DNA of 64,000 bases from Corynebacterium choanae (lineage in GTDB: Bacteria; Actinomycetota; Actinomycetes; Mycobacteriales; Mycobacteriaceae), in NCBI RefSeq assembly GCF_003813965.1, contig NZ_CP033896.1, positions 1,054,001 through 1,118,000 of the forward strand. Direction: 5' to 3'. Of the stretch, positions 9,581-18,687 are shown piece by piece (within the stretch, counting starts at the first letter, position 1; the number at the start of each line of letters is the position of its first letter). The translations under genes were made by a program, and so were the position numbers. The notes below the pieces were generated by a model. That model had not been told where the DNA came from. It did not search any database and was given only the letters and a program-made list of their open reading frames with translations.

Positions 9581-10384
9581 ATGTCTTCTCCGTCACAACA
9601 GGCTTCCATGACCGAAAACCTCACCGGGGTGGCAGGATCACCTAGCAAACGCGTGCTGCGCGGACCGGTTCTGATTCGTGAGACCGGAAAACAAACCTCA
9701 ACTACTGATTCACGCCTACTCGATGAACAACCCAACACCGACTGGCTCCACCAGGATCCTTGGCGGGTTTTGCGCATCCAGTCAGAGTTCGTCAACGGGT
9801 TCGGTGCTCTTGCCGAATTGCCGCCAGCTGTAACGGTGTTTGGATCTGCCCGCACGAAACCGGATCATCCTTTCTACCAGCTAGGAGAAGATACTGGGCG
9901 TGCCCTATCAGAAGCAGGCTATGCGGTGATCACCGGTGGTGGGCCCGGGCTGATGGAAGCAGCGAATAAGGGGTGTCACGAAGCTGGTGGCGTATCGGTT
10001 GGTTTAGGGATTGAACTGCCCCATGAAGAACGACTCAACGACTATGTGGATTTGGGGGTGCATTTTCGCTACTTCTTTGTACGGAAGACTTGCTTCCTGA
10101 AATATAGTCAGGCGTTCGTCTGCTTGCCTGGCGGTCTTGGCACCCTAGATGAGCTTTTTGAATCGTTGTGTCTCGTGCAAACCGGGAAAATCACCCACTA
10201 TCCGATTGTGCTGTTGGGTACAGATTTCTGGGGTGGTTTGGTCGATTGGATTCGCACCACGATGCTTGACCAAGGCATGATTTCACCGGAAGATCCGGAT
10301 CTGATGCTGGTCACCGACAGCGTGGACGAAGCAGTCGCTCATATTCGCGCAGCCCACGTCAACCTGTTCGGCGCCCGCGAATAA
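9581..10384 (+). CDS. LOG-family nucleotide-binding protein (TIGR00730)
   Basis: A 267-residue Rossmann-fold protein with the two family motifs GGGPGLMEAAN and PGGLGTLDELFE. LOG proteins hydrolyse cytokinin-riboside or other nucleoside 5'-monophosphates to free base and ribose phosphate; they are often mislabelled lysine decarboxylases. Some 40 residues of variable sequence precede the fold. The ATG at 9581 is chosen because AAAAGG lies at 9563-9568; ATG 9608 is possible. The frame runs further upstream to 9422 but without conserved sequence. Position after dapE is the same as for Rv1205 in Mycobacterium tuberculosis. The physiological substrate here is unknown. Confidence 0.88.
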   Translation: MSSPSQQASMTENLTGVAGSPSKRVLRGPVLIRETGKQTSTTDSRLLDEQPNTDWLHQDPWRVLRIQSEFVNGFGALAELPPAVTVFGSARTKPDHPFYQLGEDTGRALSEAGYAVITGGGPGLMEAANKGCHEAGGVSVGLGIELPHEERLNDYVDLGVHFRYFFVRKTCFLKYSQAFVCLPGGLGTLDELFESLCLVQTGKITHYPIVLLGTDFWGGLVDWIRTTMLDQGMISPEDPDLMLVTDSVDEAVAHIRAAHVNLFGARE

Positions 10385-10479
10385 CCGGGGGCATTCACCA
10401 ATGCTGCACCGGAATGGGAAAAGGTGGCCACCACCGCAACGTGGCAGCGGTGTTCGATGATGACCGGTCGCGTCCCTGG

Positions 10480-10507
10480 ATACCTTCCCCACCTGGGGTG
10501 AAGGTAT
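10480..10507 (+). terminator. Hairpin after the LOG gene
   Basis: ATACCTTC at 10480-10487 pairs with GAAGGTAT at 10500-10507, with an inner CCC/GGG extension. It lies about 95 bases beyond the stop. No U-tract follows, so termination is plausible but not certain. Confidence 0.45.
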
Positions 10508-10708
10508 TCTGGGCGAGTTTCTCAGGTGCTAGTAGTACCAAGGTGCACAGCCTGGCTGTTGCATGCTTTCTCGCTGCCTGCTTGGCTGTATCCTGCAGGC
10601 TGCGTTGTAGGGCAAGCATTTTATCTTTGCCCGTCCGCTTTGCCTTTGTGGTGTTTGCGGCCAGCGAAAACACATCACTACACCAGGAAAGGATCAGGTG
10701 GCATCCCG

Positions 10709-11194
10709 ATGGGGTTAACGCTGTACACGGTTGTCGTTGTCGCCGGTTTGCTTTTTGCATTGCTGTTATGTGGTTGCGCTACCTGGTGGTTGCTGCGGAT
10801 GGTTCCGATTACTGCACCCTATAGCACCAAAGATGAACACGCTTCGGTGATCGCCGCTAGAACGGTCGCGAACCTGTATGCAGTGGGCGACGGCGATCCA
10901 ACCCAGGTCACGTTTCACCGGCAATGGCGTGGCTATGAACCTGAAGCAGTAGGTCAACTAGTAACAGCTCTTTGTACGTGTCCGGTGCATGGACAGTCGG
11001 TAGGTGACACTGTTCCGGCACCTGCTCTCACAGCTGCTGCACCAGAAGCGTGCGTGTGTTGTGACGAACATTGGAAGCCTTCGAAACTTCCGCGCGCCGC
11101 GGTAGGGGTAAACACTGCCGAAGTGGCAGCACTGGTAGACCGGGTTGCCGAAACAGCGTCGCGCAATCTATCCACTAAGCCACCGCTTTCGTAA
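10709..11194 (+). CDS. Small single-pass membrane protein with DivIVA-like motif
   Basis: A 161-residue protein. Residues about 3-30 form one hydrophobic helix (LYTVVVVAGLLFALLLCG). The rest is cytosolic and contains F-H-R-Q-W-R-G-Y-E-P-E-A-V, which resembles the short RGY-x-x-x-x-V motif of DivIVA-domain proteins. The same slot in M. tuberculosis holds Rv1209, also a small membrane protein with such a motif. Several cysteines sit in the C-terminal half (CTCPVH, CVCCDE). The ATG at 10709 is supported by AGGTGG at 10696-10701; the frame is open farther upstream but without a comparable ribosome site. A role in polar growth or wall synthesis is inference only. Confidence 0.65.
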   Translation: MGLTLYTVVVVAGLLFALLLCGCATWWLLRMVPITAPYSTKDEHASVIAARTVANLYAVGDGDPTQVTFHRQWRGYEPEAVGQLVTALCTCPVHGQSVGDTVPAPALTAAAPEACVCCDEHWKPSKLPRAAVGVNTAEVAALVDRVAETASRNLSTKPPLS

Positions 11195-12168
11195 GTTACA
11201 AAGCAAGAGGAGCTCACTGGTGAGCAAGGCGATGCAACCTCCCGCACCGTCACTACGGCAAAAGGTGCCATATTGTCGCATCACTTTTTTCTGGCCTTGC
11301 CAGGTGTAAGCGAGTCTTTGCATGACAGTGACATTCGCCTCCTGGGTATACCCGGCCAGGGAGGTGTCCTATGCAGTGCAACACCTGATTTGTTCCGACA
11401 TTGCCAGAATCCGCCGCGATGCGCATTTCCGGTATTGCATCCAGGCGATTAGCGCGGTTAGCAGCGTGAGCGCATATGCCCCTAGTGGCGATTTTTCAGG
11501 GCAAGTGATCCACCCCGTCACATCGGCGCAGGCGCCGCCGGTTTCGGAACAACCGTAATTGGCGGATCTGGTGTGGCAAGTGCCGATATCTCACTCAGAC
11601 CCCTCGTTGGTCGAAGTAGCTTCTTGCTGATGGCCGTCGCAGCGGAAGGAAAACAGCTTTTCTCGTCTGCACAGCGTGTCTTCAATCTCGGGTCGCCTTG
11701 GATGGTTGGTAGATAATGCACAGCAACCGCGGCAAGGATCACAGGATGCCGGGGTGGGCGGTGTGTAAGGTAATGGCCGTACCTACTGGGGTGAGGAGGT
11801 GTCATTGAGAACTCATCGGAGTGCCCCAATTTCTGCGTATATCTGCGCAAAATCTGCAGGAATGCGCGCCGAGACGGGCAAAATGGCGAAACTGCGACTA
11901 GACTGGATGAGCGAACGTGACATTCCTTAGCCGGTGGCCATCGACTAGTGGAATGCTCGCTGTGAACTAGTGTGCAGACGCAACACTGCAGTTTTGTACA
12001 AAACAGACAGCGGCTTGTCGTGTTCTTGGTGCATCCAGTTGGAGGAGTTGCCACCGCCCCGCTGCCCGTCGGTGTTTCGTGGGCGTGTGCCTCACCGGCG
12101 GAACCAACGAAATCCTGCACTAATTGTCCAGATAGACATTGACGTTTTTTCAAGGAGCATGGGTAACT
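11195..12168. other. 1 kb gap, nothing recognised
   Basis: A long open frame on the minus strand crosses this gap and also runs through the opposite strand of the DUF3117 gene. Its composition (many His, Cys, Ser, Pro) is not protein-like, so I reject it. No RNA gene is seen. In mycobacteria this interval lies next to folP2 and gpgS, neither of which is here. Confidence 0.45.
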
Positions 12169-12336
12169 ATGGCAGCAATGAAGCCAAGGACTGGCAATGG
12201 GCCGATGGAAGCAGCTGAAGAAGGCCGCAAGATCGTGATGCGTATCCCCACCGATGGTGGCGGACGTTTGGTTGTAGAACTCAACAAGGAAGAAGCCGCC
12301 GAACTTGGTGCGCTGCTCGTTGAAGCTTCTGCCTAG
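12169..12336 (+). CDS. DUF3117 small protein
   Basis: A 55-residue protein beginning MAAMKPRTGNGPMEAAEEGR and continuing IVMRIP, GGGRLVVEL and EEAAELGALL. It is almost a full-length match to the actinobacterial DUF3117 family (Rv1211 in M. tuberculosis), whose function is unknown. The internal ATG at 12169 is chosen because family members begin MAAMKPRTG and AAGGAG lies at 12152-12157. A strong terminator follows, so it appears to be a single-gene transcript on this side. Confidence 0.92.
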   Translation: MAAMKPRTGNGPMEAAEEGRKIVMRIPTDGGGRLVVELNKEEAAELGALLVEASA

Positions 12337-12352
12337 CCTATAGCGCATCGAT

Positions 12353-12409
12353 AAGTCCGCTGAGCGTTGATCCTCTGTTTGGAAGTGATCAGCAGTCAGC
12401 GGACTTTTT
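12353..12409 (+). terminator. Rho-independent terminator after DUF3117
   Basis: AAGTCCGCTGA (12353-12363) pairs perfectly with TCAGCGGACTT (12396-12406), with a nested TGATC/GATCA stem in the loop, followed by TTTTT. Confidence 0.85.
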
Positions 12410-12415
12410 GCTTTC

Positions 12416-12998
12416 TTATTGCCACCGGCGGGCACCACGCCATGGTTTGGCTGGATGCTGGTAGAGCACGGTGCCAAGCGTTGATGTGCGTTGGCATCAC
12501 TGGTGTTAAAGAACAACCGATGCGTGGGATGGCTGGTTGGCAGCGTGGTGCATGCCGCGGCGCGGCATGCCACTGGAGTAAACCCGGGCGGAGAGGCGTC
12601 TGTTACAGCTGTAGGCTTGTACCTGTTGGTTCTGTCACCTTGAGCAGGCTGTGTTTCGGGAACTGCTGGGGCAGGGAAGTGATCACTACCTTTTCCGCGT
12701 GAGGGCGGTAGGGATCGGGTCGCTTATTGGGACGGTGCTGTTATTTGAACGGGGCATGTATCACCGCGGTTGTACAGGGCACAGCGAAGCTGTCCTGCCT
12801 GCAGCATCAGAGTAGATTGTCGGCCACACCCGATGTTGCAGGCCTTGCAGACCCTTTCACCGGTGACCTGCTGATGAATGACGGATCGACTATGGTCTAT
12901 TGTTGTTGCAGCGAGTTCCCAGCCTTCCCGCTGAACCAAACGCAAATCGTGATGCGCTACCCTAACTCGTTTTACACTGTGTGCAGGAGAACAACGCT
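12416..12998. other. Gap, nothing recognised
   Basis: About 580 bases with no protein-like frame. The final bases carry the CAGGAGA ribosome site of the next gene. Confidence 0.45.
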
Positions 12999-13874
12999 GT
13001 GCTTGATCATGTGCTGACTACCATCATTAATCCCGCTACTGGTGCCCGTATTATTGGCCGCACCGTCAGCGGTGACCTCGCTGATCAAGCCGGCGGCACA
13101 CTGCCGGTAACCGATGCCGGTTTTGTCGATGCTAGAGCCGCCGATGCCCCAGTCGGTGACGATGCGGCCATGGTGGCGGCACGGGAAACGTTTCTTTCCA
13201 CGGGACAATTCGCGCCCTTTGTGGAAGCCGTCACCGAAGAAGTCTTAGCCGGTATCACCGCTATGCCGATCGCGGACACGGCAACAGCAGTGATCGCTGA
13301 TCTGGGGGCGGGCACCGGATACTATCTGGCGCACACCCTGGATGCGGGCAATAATCTGGTTGGAATCGGTATAGATGTTGCCGAGCCGGCAGCAGAAAAA
13401 CTTGTGCACGCCCATCGCGGTATCACCAGTGTCTGCGCGGACGCAACGACGAACCTGCCGCTTGCCGACGACTCTGTAGAGATCGTCACTGCGATCTTCG
13501 CCCCGTGCAATCCACAGGAAGTGGCGCGGGTGTTGCACCCATATGGCCAACTTATTGTGGTGGTCGCATTGCCCGGCCATTTAGATGAGCTGCGCCAACC
13601 ATTAGGTACTGCAGCTGTGACTCACGATGAGGTAGCAGAGATTCTAGAGGAGTTTTCCACCCATTTTGTGCCGGCAGCCGCGCCGACCATTGTGGAATTC
13701 CCAATGGATTTAGATGCCACCGCAATTGCTACGCAGATTGCGATGTCTCCAGCGGCGCGACATATCGATCCGGAGGTGCTTGCGGATCGTGCCGCGCAGC
13801 TACCAGCGAAGATGACAGTGCATGCCCGGGCAGGGGTGTACCGTTTTGGTCGTCGGCCGCAACAAGACGGCTAA
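12999..13874 (+). CDS. RlmA-like SAM-dependent rRNA guanine methyltransferase
   Basis: A 291-residue methyltransferase. The SAM-binding motif is ADLGAGTGYYL, followed by GIDVAEPAAEKL, a CADATTNLPLADDS segment and IFAPCNPQEVARVLHPYG, which together match the RlmA/RrmA family (N1-methylation of a guanine in 23S rRNA helix 35). The pre-domain helix AARETFLSTGQFAPF is also typical. Unusually, the N-terminal four-cysteine zinc module of RlmA is absent: there are no cysteines in the first 100 residues. The GTG at 12999 has CAGGAG at 12984-12989, so I prefer it to the in-frame GTG at 12981. Target specificity cannot be assigned. Confidence 0.78.
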   Translation: MLDHVLTTIINPATGARIIGRTVSGDLADQAGGTLPVTDAGFVDARAADAPVGDDAAMVAARETFLSTGQFAPFVEAVTEEVLAGITAMPIADTATAVIADLGAGTGYYLAHTLDAGNNLVGIGIDVAEPAAEKLVHAHRGITSVCADATTNLPLADDSVEIVTAIFAPCNPQEVARVLHPYGQLIVVVALPGHLDELRQPLGTAAVTHDEVAEILEEFSTHFVPAAAPTIVEFPMDLDATAIATQIAMSPAARHIDPEVLADRAAQLPAKMTVHARAGVYRFGRRPQQDG

Positions 13875-13897
13875 CTGCCGCACCAACCTCAATAAGC

Positions 13898-13935
13898 AAA
13901 ACGCGCCGTCACTACCCAGGTGAACAGGCGCGTTT
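13898..13935 (+). terminator. Hairpin after the RlmA-like gene
   Basis: AAACGCGCC (13898-13906) pairs with GGCGCGTTT (13927-13935), 24 bases beyond the stop. On the minus strand the stem ends in TTTTGCTT, so it may also act toward the convergent side. Confidence 0.65.
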
Positions 13936-14212
13936 GGTCTTTGCATAGCACCGGTGGGGTGCCAGAGCACACAGCAGGGAAGCCGCGTTATATCCCATCC
14001 GGGTGCGGGGTGTGGAGCTGCCCGCAGCGCATGGGGTTCCTACAGATCCAAAATGGGGTAAGTATTGCTGATTCTGTTGCCGTGTACGACAGCAGCTACC
14101 GGACACGACAGCCAACACCGGTAGCCAAAAATGGGCAGGTACATCCGCCCTTTGGGGCAGCGGTTGGGCAGGCTGTTTTCGGGCATGGGATTAGCGGTTG
14201 TGGCACCGTCGC

Positions 14213-15730
14213 TTAGCGAAGGTTCTCTGGTGACAAGGATGCTTCCACGCTGGGATCAAACTGGCGATCATCGATTGCATCGATGCTCGCATCGTCGATG
14301 AACTCCTCCTCATATGGCCGCCACTGGAACACTTCCCCCACTTCCGCGGTCTCCCCGCGGGTAGTGACTACAGCTTGCACGAGACGAGCAGTGGACTCTA
14401 CGCGGGAAGCGAGCGCGGCAGCACCACTATCGGCATACACCTCCAAGGTTGCCCCGTCCACTAGCAGGGTCAGCGATGGATCTTCCCGCCGCTGCAGCGG
14501 GGCAATCGCCGGCAGATCATGCTCATAGAGCGGATTGATAGACCGGTCGATCATCACCGAATCGCCAGTGTGGGTGATTACCACCTGCGGGGTGCCGGTG
14601 GCATCAACAATGGTCACCTCCATCGCATCCCCGTCATGGAGCCGGGGCAGTGCGGTGAGACCAAACGCATGCTGTGACGAACGGATTTGCTCCACAAATG
14701 AAGCACTAGGACGACTATAGAGTCGACCACCCTCCAAGGTTGTCAGGCGTGCCAATGTCAACGGATTCGCAAACCCTTGCGTGCGGAAACTCAAACACTC
14801 GCCGGCCGCATCCCCCCGCGACACACTATTGAGCAGACCAAGCAGCAAAATCTCCCGAGGTGCCGGCACCCACGAATTACTATCCACCGGGGTGGCACGC
14901 GGACGGGTGAAATCGTGGCCAAAATCGAGCCGGGTAAACGGCCGACTGGCATGAAACGTCGTAGCAGACAATGTGCCCACCACATAGCCTGAAATATCTG
15001 GCTCATTATCGTTTTCCACGGTCAGCAGCAGCACATCGCTGGGTTGGCCGTCGATCTCGTCGCGCAACCGCACCAGCTTCGGCGAAACAATTCGCCCCGG
15101 TGGAATCGCTGGATCGCCGGCAAATTCCATCGCCCCTTCGATGCTAAACGCGGTGGGATCTGTTGGAGCATGAGCAAGCACAATTCGTGGATCACTCATA
15201 GCACCGGCCACACACAGCATCAATAGGCCATTGGTGTGGGTGCTGTCGCGCCAATCAGGCACCACCCACGGGGAGCGCAGAGAGGTGAATTCGTCCCGCT
15301 CGTTCACCACCCGGCCTTCCCGGCGCACCGTCGGATCCACGGCACCAGGATCATCGGACAGTTGTGCACCACTGGCTGCTAAATCACTGATTGTGGCGGA
15401 ATGGATTTCGGCCCGGTCACCGAACACTGCAGTGAAATACAGTCGAGTCACTAACCCGTCCGCAAGAGCGCAGCCCGCCCGAACATCAGTTTCGTCCCCC
15501 ACAGGTGCGAGCACATCATCACACATCTCCCAGGCGGTGTTAATCCCTGCCGGGCGAATGTTATGCGCCCAGCGGGCGCCCGCCTGTGGGGTGGGGCGAT
15601 ATTGGGTGAACACATGCCAGCTGCCCTGGTCGCTCACCACCCCGGCAGGCGCATTACAGATTCCCTGCTCAACGGTGACGTGGAGTTCTGGTCGAAGATG
15701 ATCATGTGACATGGTGACAACGCTTCCCAT
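14213..15730 (-). CDS. GH32-fold protein with catalytic residues replaced
   Basis: A 505-residue protein whose first 120 residues follow the invertase/levanase (glycoside hydrolase 32) pattern: RPELHVTVEQG, then a Gly-containing turn, WHVFTQYRP, WAHNIRP and AWEM...LAP. The nucleophile motif NDPNG of active enzymes reads NAPAG here. The RDP motif reads RSP (LRSPWVVPDW), and the acid/base ECP motif most likely reads VSP (IVSPKLV). All three catalytic carboxylates therefore appear to be missing. The C-terminal half looks like the usual beta-sandwich. I infer a sugar-binding or structural role rather than hydrolysis. No signal peptide is seen, so it should be cytosolic. A second ATG at 15712, preceded by GGGAAG, is an alternative start. 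Confidence 0.72.
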   Translation of the reverse strand: MGSVVTMSHDHLRPELHVTVEQGICNAPAGVVSDQGSWHVFTQYRPTPQAGARWAHNIRPAGINTAWEMCDDVLAPVGDETDVRAGCALADGLVTRLYFTAVFGDRAEIHSATISDLAASGAQLSDDPGAVDPTVRREGRVVNERDEFTSLRSPWVVPDWRDSTHTNGLLMLCVAGAMSDPRIVLAHAPTDPTAFSIEGAMEFAGDPAIPPGRIVSPKLVRLRDEIDGQPSDVLLLTVENDNEPDISGYVVGTLSATTFHASRPFTRLDFGHDFTRPRATPVDSNSWVPAPREILLLGLLNSVSRGDAAGECLSFRTQGFANPLTLARLTTLEGGRLYSRPSASFVEQIRSSQHAFGLTALPRLHDGDAMEVTIVDATGTPQVVITHTGDSVMIDRSINPLYEHDLPAIAPLQRREDPSLTLLVDGATLEVYADSGAAALASRVESTARLVQAVVTTRGETAEVGEVFQWRPYEEEFIDDASIDAIDDRQFDPSVEASLSPENLR

Positions 15731-16075
15731 ACCCGGTTTTTCACAACACCCGGTACATCCATCAAGGTTTTCTGGGTTTTTTCAGGCTCCTGCCCCAAGA
15801 GTCGTGCTGCGAACCCGCCATAGCGGTGATCACGGTCTCCCTACCCCAGCGGGAGGTTCCCATCTCCACAGCAGGGTAGCCACGGCAGGTTGAGGTGCCC
15901 ATGCTGCCCAAGCGTAAGAGTTTTTTCCCCATCGTGACGGTTCCGTGCACACCATGGGTGGGGCGAGGTGACCTGTTGTGCGTGCTGCTTGACTGGTAAA
16001 CATGCTGGACAGCCCCGTGATTGCTGCATGACTCTGGGAATAGAGGGAAAGGAGAAATGGGGGAAGTATCGGAGC
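15731..16075. other. Gap upstream of the GH32-like gene
   Basis: No recognisable gene; the leftward end should hold the promoter of the GH32-like gene, but no clear -35/-10 pair stands out. Confidence 0.4.
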
Positions 16076-16104
16076 GAAAAACCCGACCCTACAGCGAGTC
16101 GGGT
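16076..16104 (-). terminator. Rho-independent terminator after budA
   Basis: On the minus strand ACCCGAC pairs with GTCGGGT (16081-16087 and 16098-16104) and is followed by TTTTT at 16076-16080. It lies about 140 bases beyond the budA stop. Confidence 0.7.
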
Positions 16105-16244
16105 GTCGCCGACAGCGCAGCACACAGCGTCAGGGTGTAGCCGCAACTTGCGCTGCAAGGCTGAAAATTCCGGCTGTGCTGTGCGGTCAATGGGGAGTCA
16201 CAGTGGTGGCCGGGGAAATGGTTACCGCATGGTTTTGATGATCG

Positions 16245-17003
16245 TTACGCTTTTTTGTTTTCCACGGCCTCAATTTGGGCGTCAGCATTATCTGGGGCAA
16301 GATCTGCCTGCTGGAATTCGCTGGTGGTTGGCAGCCGCAGTGCCAAATCAGTTGCCGGACAGATCTCCACATGGCCGTGGCTGAGGTGAAAATCAAGAAT
16401 GTGACCACCAGTGGTGTGATCGTCGGAAACATAATGCACATGACAGCCGGGAACAGAGATACCCCGCTCATACACCGGGGTGCGGAAACCGGCGACAGTG
16501 CCGGTCGAATCAGTGATCTCCACATGCTTGTCGTCACCAGTGGCGTCAAGCATTGGGCGATAAGGTTTTTCTTGCTTGGTGACGGTTCGCACGGTGACTT
16601 TGTTGAAGTGTCCTGTGACCTTTACCGCATACATATAGTTTTCGCTGGGCAGCAGGCCGTCGATAAACGACGACAGTTCGCTGCGTGCCAGATTCTTAGG
16701 TGCCGGCACCGAGATCCGCGGCACAAAGTTAGTGACCACCGCATAAGGGGAGCGGTAAGACAGTGGTGCTTGATGTGCCTGCCCGTCGGCGGTGAGCTGC
16801 CAACAGACCCCGTCTAAAATCACCATCTCCCCGTCAAGACCATCGAAAGTACCGATGCCGAAATTGCCGTGGCCAAGCAGTTCACTGATGGTCATTTGAC
16901 CATCGTAGATGCCGTCAAGAAGGGCAGTCATCAGCGAGTTTTGAAAAATGGTGTGTCGTTCGAAGGGAAACGCGGGATGTGGATCAGTCGATTGGGTGTG
17001 CAT
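16245..17003 (-). CDS. budA: Alpha-acetolactate decarboxylase
   Basis: Decarboxylates 2-acetolactate to acetoin, diverting pyruvate-derived carbon to a neutral overflow product; cytosolic zinc enzyme. The 252-residue length is normal. Diagnostic segments are FGIGTFDGLDGEMVILDG near residue 50, TVRTVTKQEKPYRP, the zinc-binding GCHVHYVSDD and GGHILDFHL in the C-terminal third. No acetolactate synthase gene (budB/alsS) or regulator is adjacent, so substrate would come from branched-chain amino acid synthesis. The start is uncertain: ATG 17003 has AAAGG only two bases away, and the Met at about residue 25 is also possible. Confidence 0.92.
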   Translation of the reverse strand: MHTQSTDPHPAFPFERHTIFQNSLMTALLDGIYDGQMTISELLGHGNFGIGTFDGLDGEMVILDGVCWQLTADGQAHQAPLSYRSPYAVVTNFVPRISVPAPKNLARSELSSFIDGLLPSENYMYAVKVTGHFNKVTVRTVTKQEKPYRPMLDATGDDKHVEITDSTGTVAGFRTPVYERGISVPGCHVHYVSDDHTTGGHILDFHLSHGHVEICPATDLALRLPTTSEFQQADLAPDNADAQIEAVENKKA

Positions 17004-17420
17004 AGCCTTTAAGCATAAGCTGCCGTCAACGACACAGCCGCATAGCTCCCCGGTTAGGTGTCACCATTGTGTGTTGCGGGGATACGATACTGGTAGCGCA
17101 CACCTTCCCGAAAAAGCGGCGCCCATGCGGTGAGCAGGGGGCGACCCCGTAGGTGAGACGATTGTGTGTGGTTGTTGACCTGGCGCCAGCTGTCACATCA
17201 GGGGTGTATTGCCGGGCGCAATAGCAGTGGATTGCTTCTGCAGGCACCTGGGGTGTCGGCGGTGACGGACACTGCTGCGCGAGCAGTGCAGTGAATCTGT
17301 TGTGAACAGTGCCGGCGATAAGGTGTGTCCGATTGACCCGGGACTCGTGCCGAAAACACTGTACAAGCCGCCGGCGAGCATCGCACCTGTATGGTGCATC
17401 GTTGGGATTGACAACCAGCG
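17004..17420. other. Gap between glgA and budA
   Basis: About 420 bases with no protein-like frame. The budA promoter should lie at its right-hand (low-coordinate) end, but I cannot place it. Confidence 0.4.
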
Positions 17421-17462
17421 CACCCCAGCATGCTGCAGGATTTGATGCGGCATACTGGGGTG
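17421..17462 (-). terminator. Hairpin after glgA
   Basis: A 13-bp stem with one mismatch (17421-17433 with 17450-17462), 27 bases beyond the glgA stop. It has no U-tract on the minus strand. Confidence 0.45.
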
Positions 17463-17488
17463 TCGTGGGGACGAAATGGAAGTGGGGA

Positions 17489-18673
17489 TCACATAAGCGA
17501 GCGGTACACGTCAAGGGTCTGTTGCGCGATCGTCGCCCAGGAGAACTCCTCAACGGCACGTTTGCGTCCAAGCTCGCCAACTTTTCGGGCATGCGCCCGG
17601 TCGGCAACCATCTTGTTGACAGCTTCCGCGATACCGTGTTCGAAGGCTTGCGGATCGGTTTCGTCATAGTGCACCAAGGTGCCGGTTTCACCGTCGACGA
17701 CCACCTCTGGGATACCGCCCACATCCGAGGCAACCACAGCTGTACCACAGGCCATCGCTTCAAGATTGACAATGCCTAGTGGTTCATAGATCGACGGGCA
17801 GGCAAACACATCGGCCGCGGTGAGGATCTCTTGGATCTTTGGCTTCGGCAAGAATTCCTGCACCCAAAACACGCCGTCGCGCTGTGCCTGTAATTCGTTG
17901 ACCAATGCTTCGGTTTCTGTGGCGATCTCCGGGGTATCCGGTGCACCAGCACACAGCACCAGCTGCACACCTTCGTCGAAGTGCTTTGCCGCCTTCACGA
18001 GATGGCCGACACCTTTTTGCCGGGTGATACGACCAACAAACGCAACAATTGGGCGATCCGGATCAACACCAAGTTCTTCCAACACTGACGCCCCGTTGGT
18101 TTCGACTGCCTCCCCAAAGGTCGGGCGAGGCTGCCACAATTGTGTATCGACACCATTGAGCACCACATGGATACGGGACTCATCGATGCGTGGATACGCC
18201 TCGAGAATGGCCTCTTTCATTTTTGCTGACACAGCGATTACGCCGTCAGCATATTCCATGGTGTTTTTTTCACTCCAGGAAGACACCTCATAGCCGCCAC
18301 CGAGTTGCTCCCGTTTCCAGGGGCGATGCGGCTCTAAGGAGTGGGCAGTCGCAACATGGGGAATGCCATAGAGTTTGCCCGCTATATGACCGCCGAACCC
18401 GGAATACCAGGTGTGAGAGTGCACTACGGCACAGTCAGTGACCGCATTGGCCATCCGTAACCCGGTGGACAAGGTTTGCACCGCTGGATTGGCCTGTGCC
18501 AATTCCGGGTCAACCCCGTGGACATACACATTCGCCTCATCACGGGGTTTGCCCATACAGTGCACATCCACGTCCACCAGCTGACGCATATAGCGCACCA
18601 GCTCGGCGACATGCACCCCGGCGCCGCCGTAAATCTCTGGGGGATATTCTTTGGTCATCATCGCAACTCGCAT
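17489..18673 (-). CDS. glgA: Actinobacterial glycogen synthase / maltose-1-phosphate synthase (GT4)
   Basis: A 394-residue GT-B glycosyltransferase of family GT4. The N-terminal MTKEYPPEIYGGAGVHV binds the sugar nucleotide. Further motifs are VVHSHTWYSGFGGHIAG, ATAHSLEPHRPWKREQLGGG, VAFVGRITRQKG and the C-terminal PSIYEPLGIVNLEAMACGTAVV. Actinobacterial members (Rv1212c) use ADP-glucose, chiefly to make maltose 1-phosphate for the GlgE pathway, and can also extend glucan. It is divergent from glgC, which makes its donor, so both share one 470-base regulatory region. The ATG is backed by a TACCCT hexamer 8 bases upstream. Confidence 0.93.
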   Translation of the reverse strand: MRVAMMTKEYPPEIYGGAGVHVAELVRYMRQLVDVDVHCMGKPRDEANVYVHGVDPELAQANPAVQTLSTGLRMANAVTDCAVVHSHTWYSGFGGHIAGKLYGIPHVATAHSLEPHRPWKREQLGGGYEVSSWSEKNTMEYADGVIAVSAKMKEAILEAYPRIDESRIHVVLNGVDTQLWQPRPTFGEAVETNGASVLEELGVDPDRPIVAFVGRITRQKGVGHLVKAAKHFDEGVQLVLCAGAPDTPEIATETEALVNELQAQRDGVFWVQEFLPKPKIQEILTAADVFACPSIYEPLGIVNLEAMACGTAVVASDVGGIPEVVVDGETGTLVHYDETDPQAFEHGIAEAVNKMVADRAHARKVGELGRKRAVEEFSWATIAQQTLDVYRSLM

Positions 18674-18681
18674 ACCAAGTA

Positions 18682-18687
18682 AGGGTA
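18682..18687 (-). promoter_or_regulatory. Probable leaderless -10 element for glgA
   Basis: TACCCT on the minus strand, 8 bases before the ATG; no ribosome binding site is present. Confidence 0.45.

Noticed and set aside
11518..12573. A 351-codon minus-strand open frame
   Set aside because: It runs antisense through the DUF3117 gene and its terminator and has His/Cys/Ser-rich non-protein composition.
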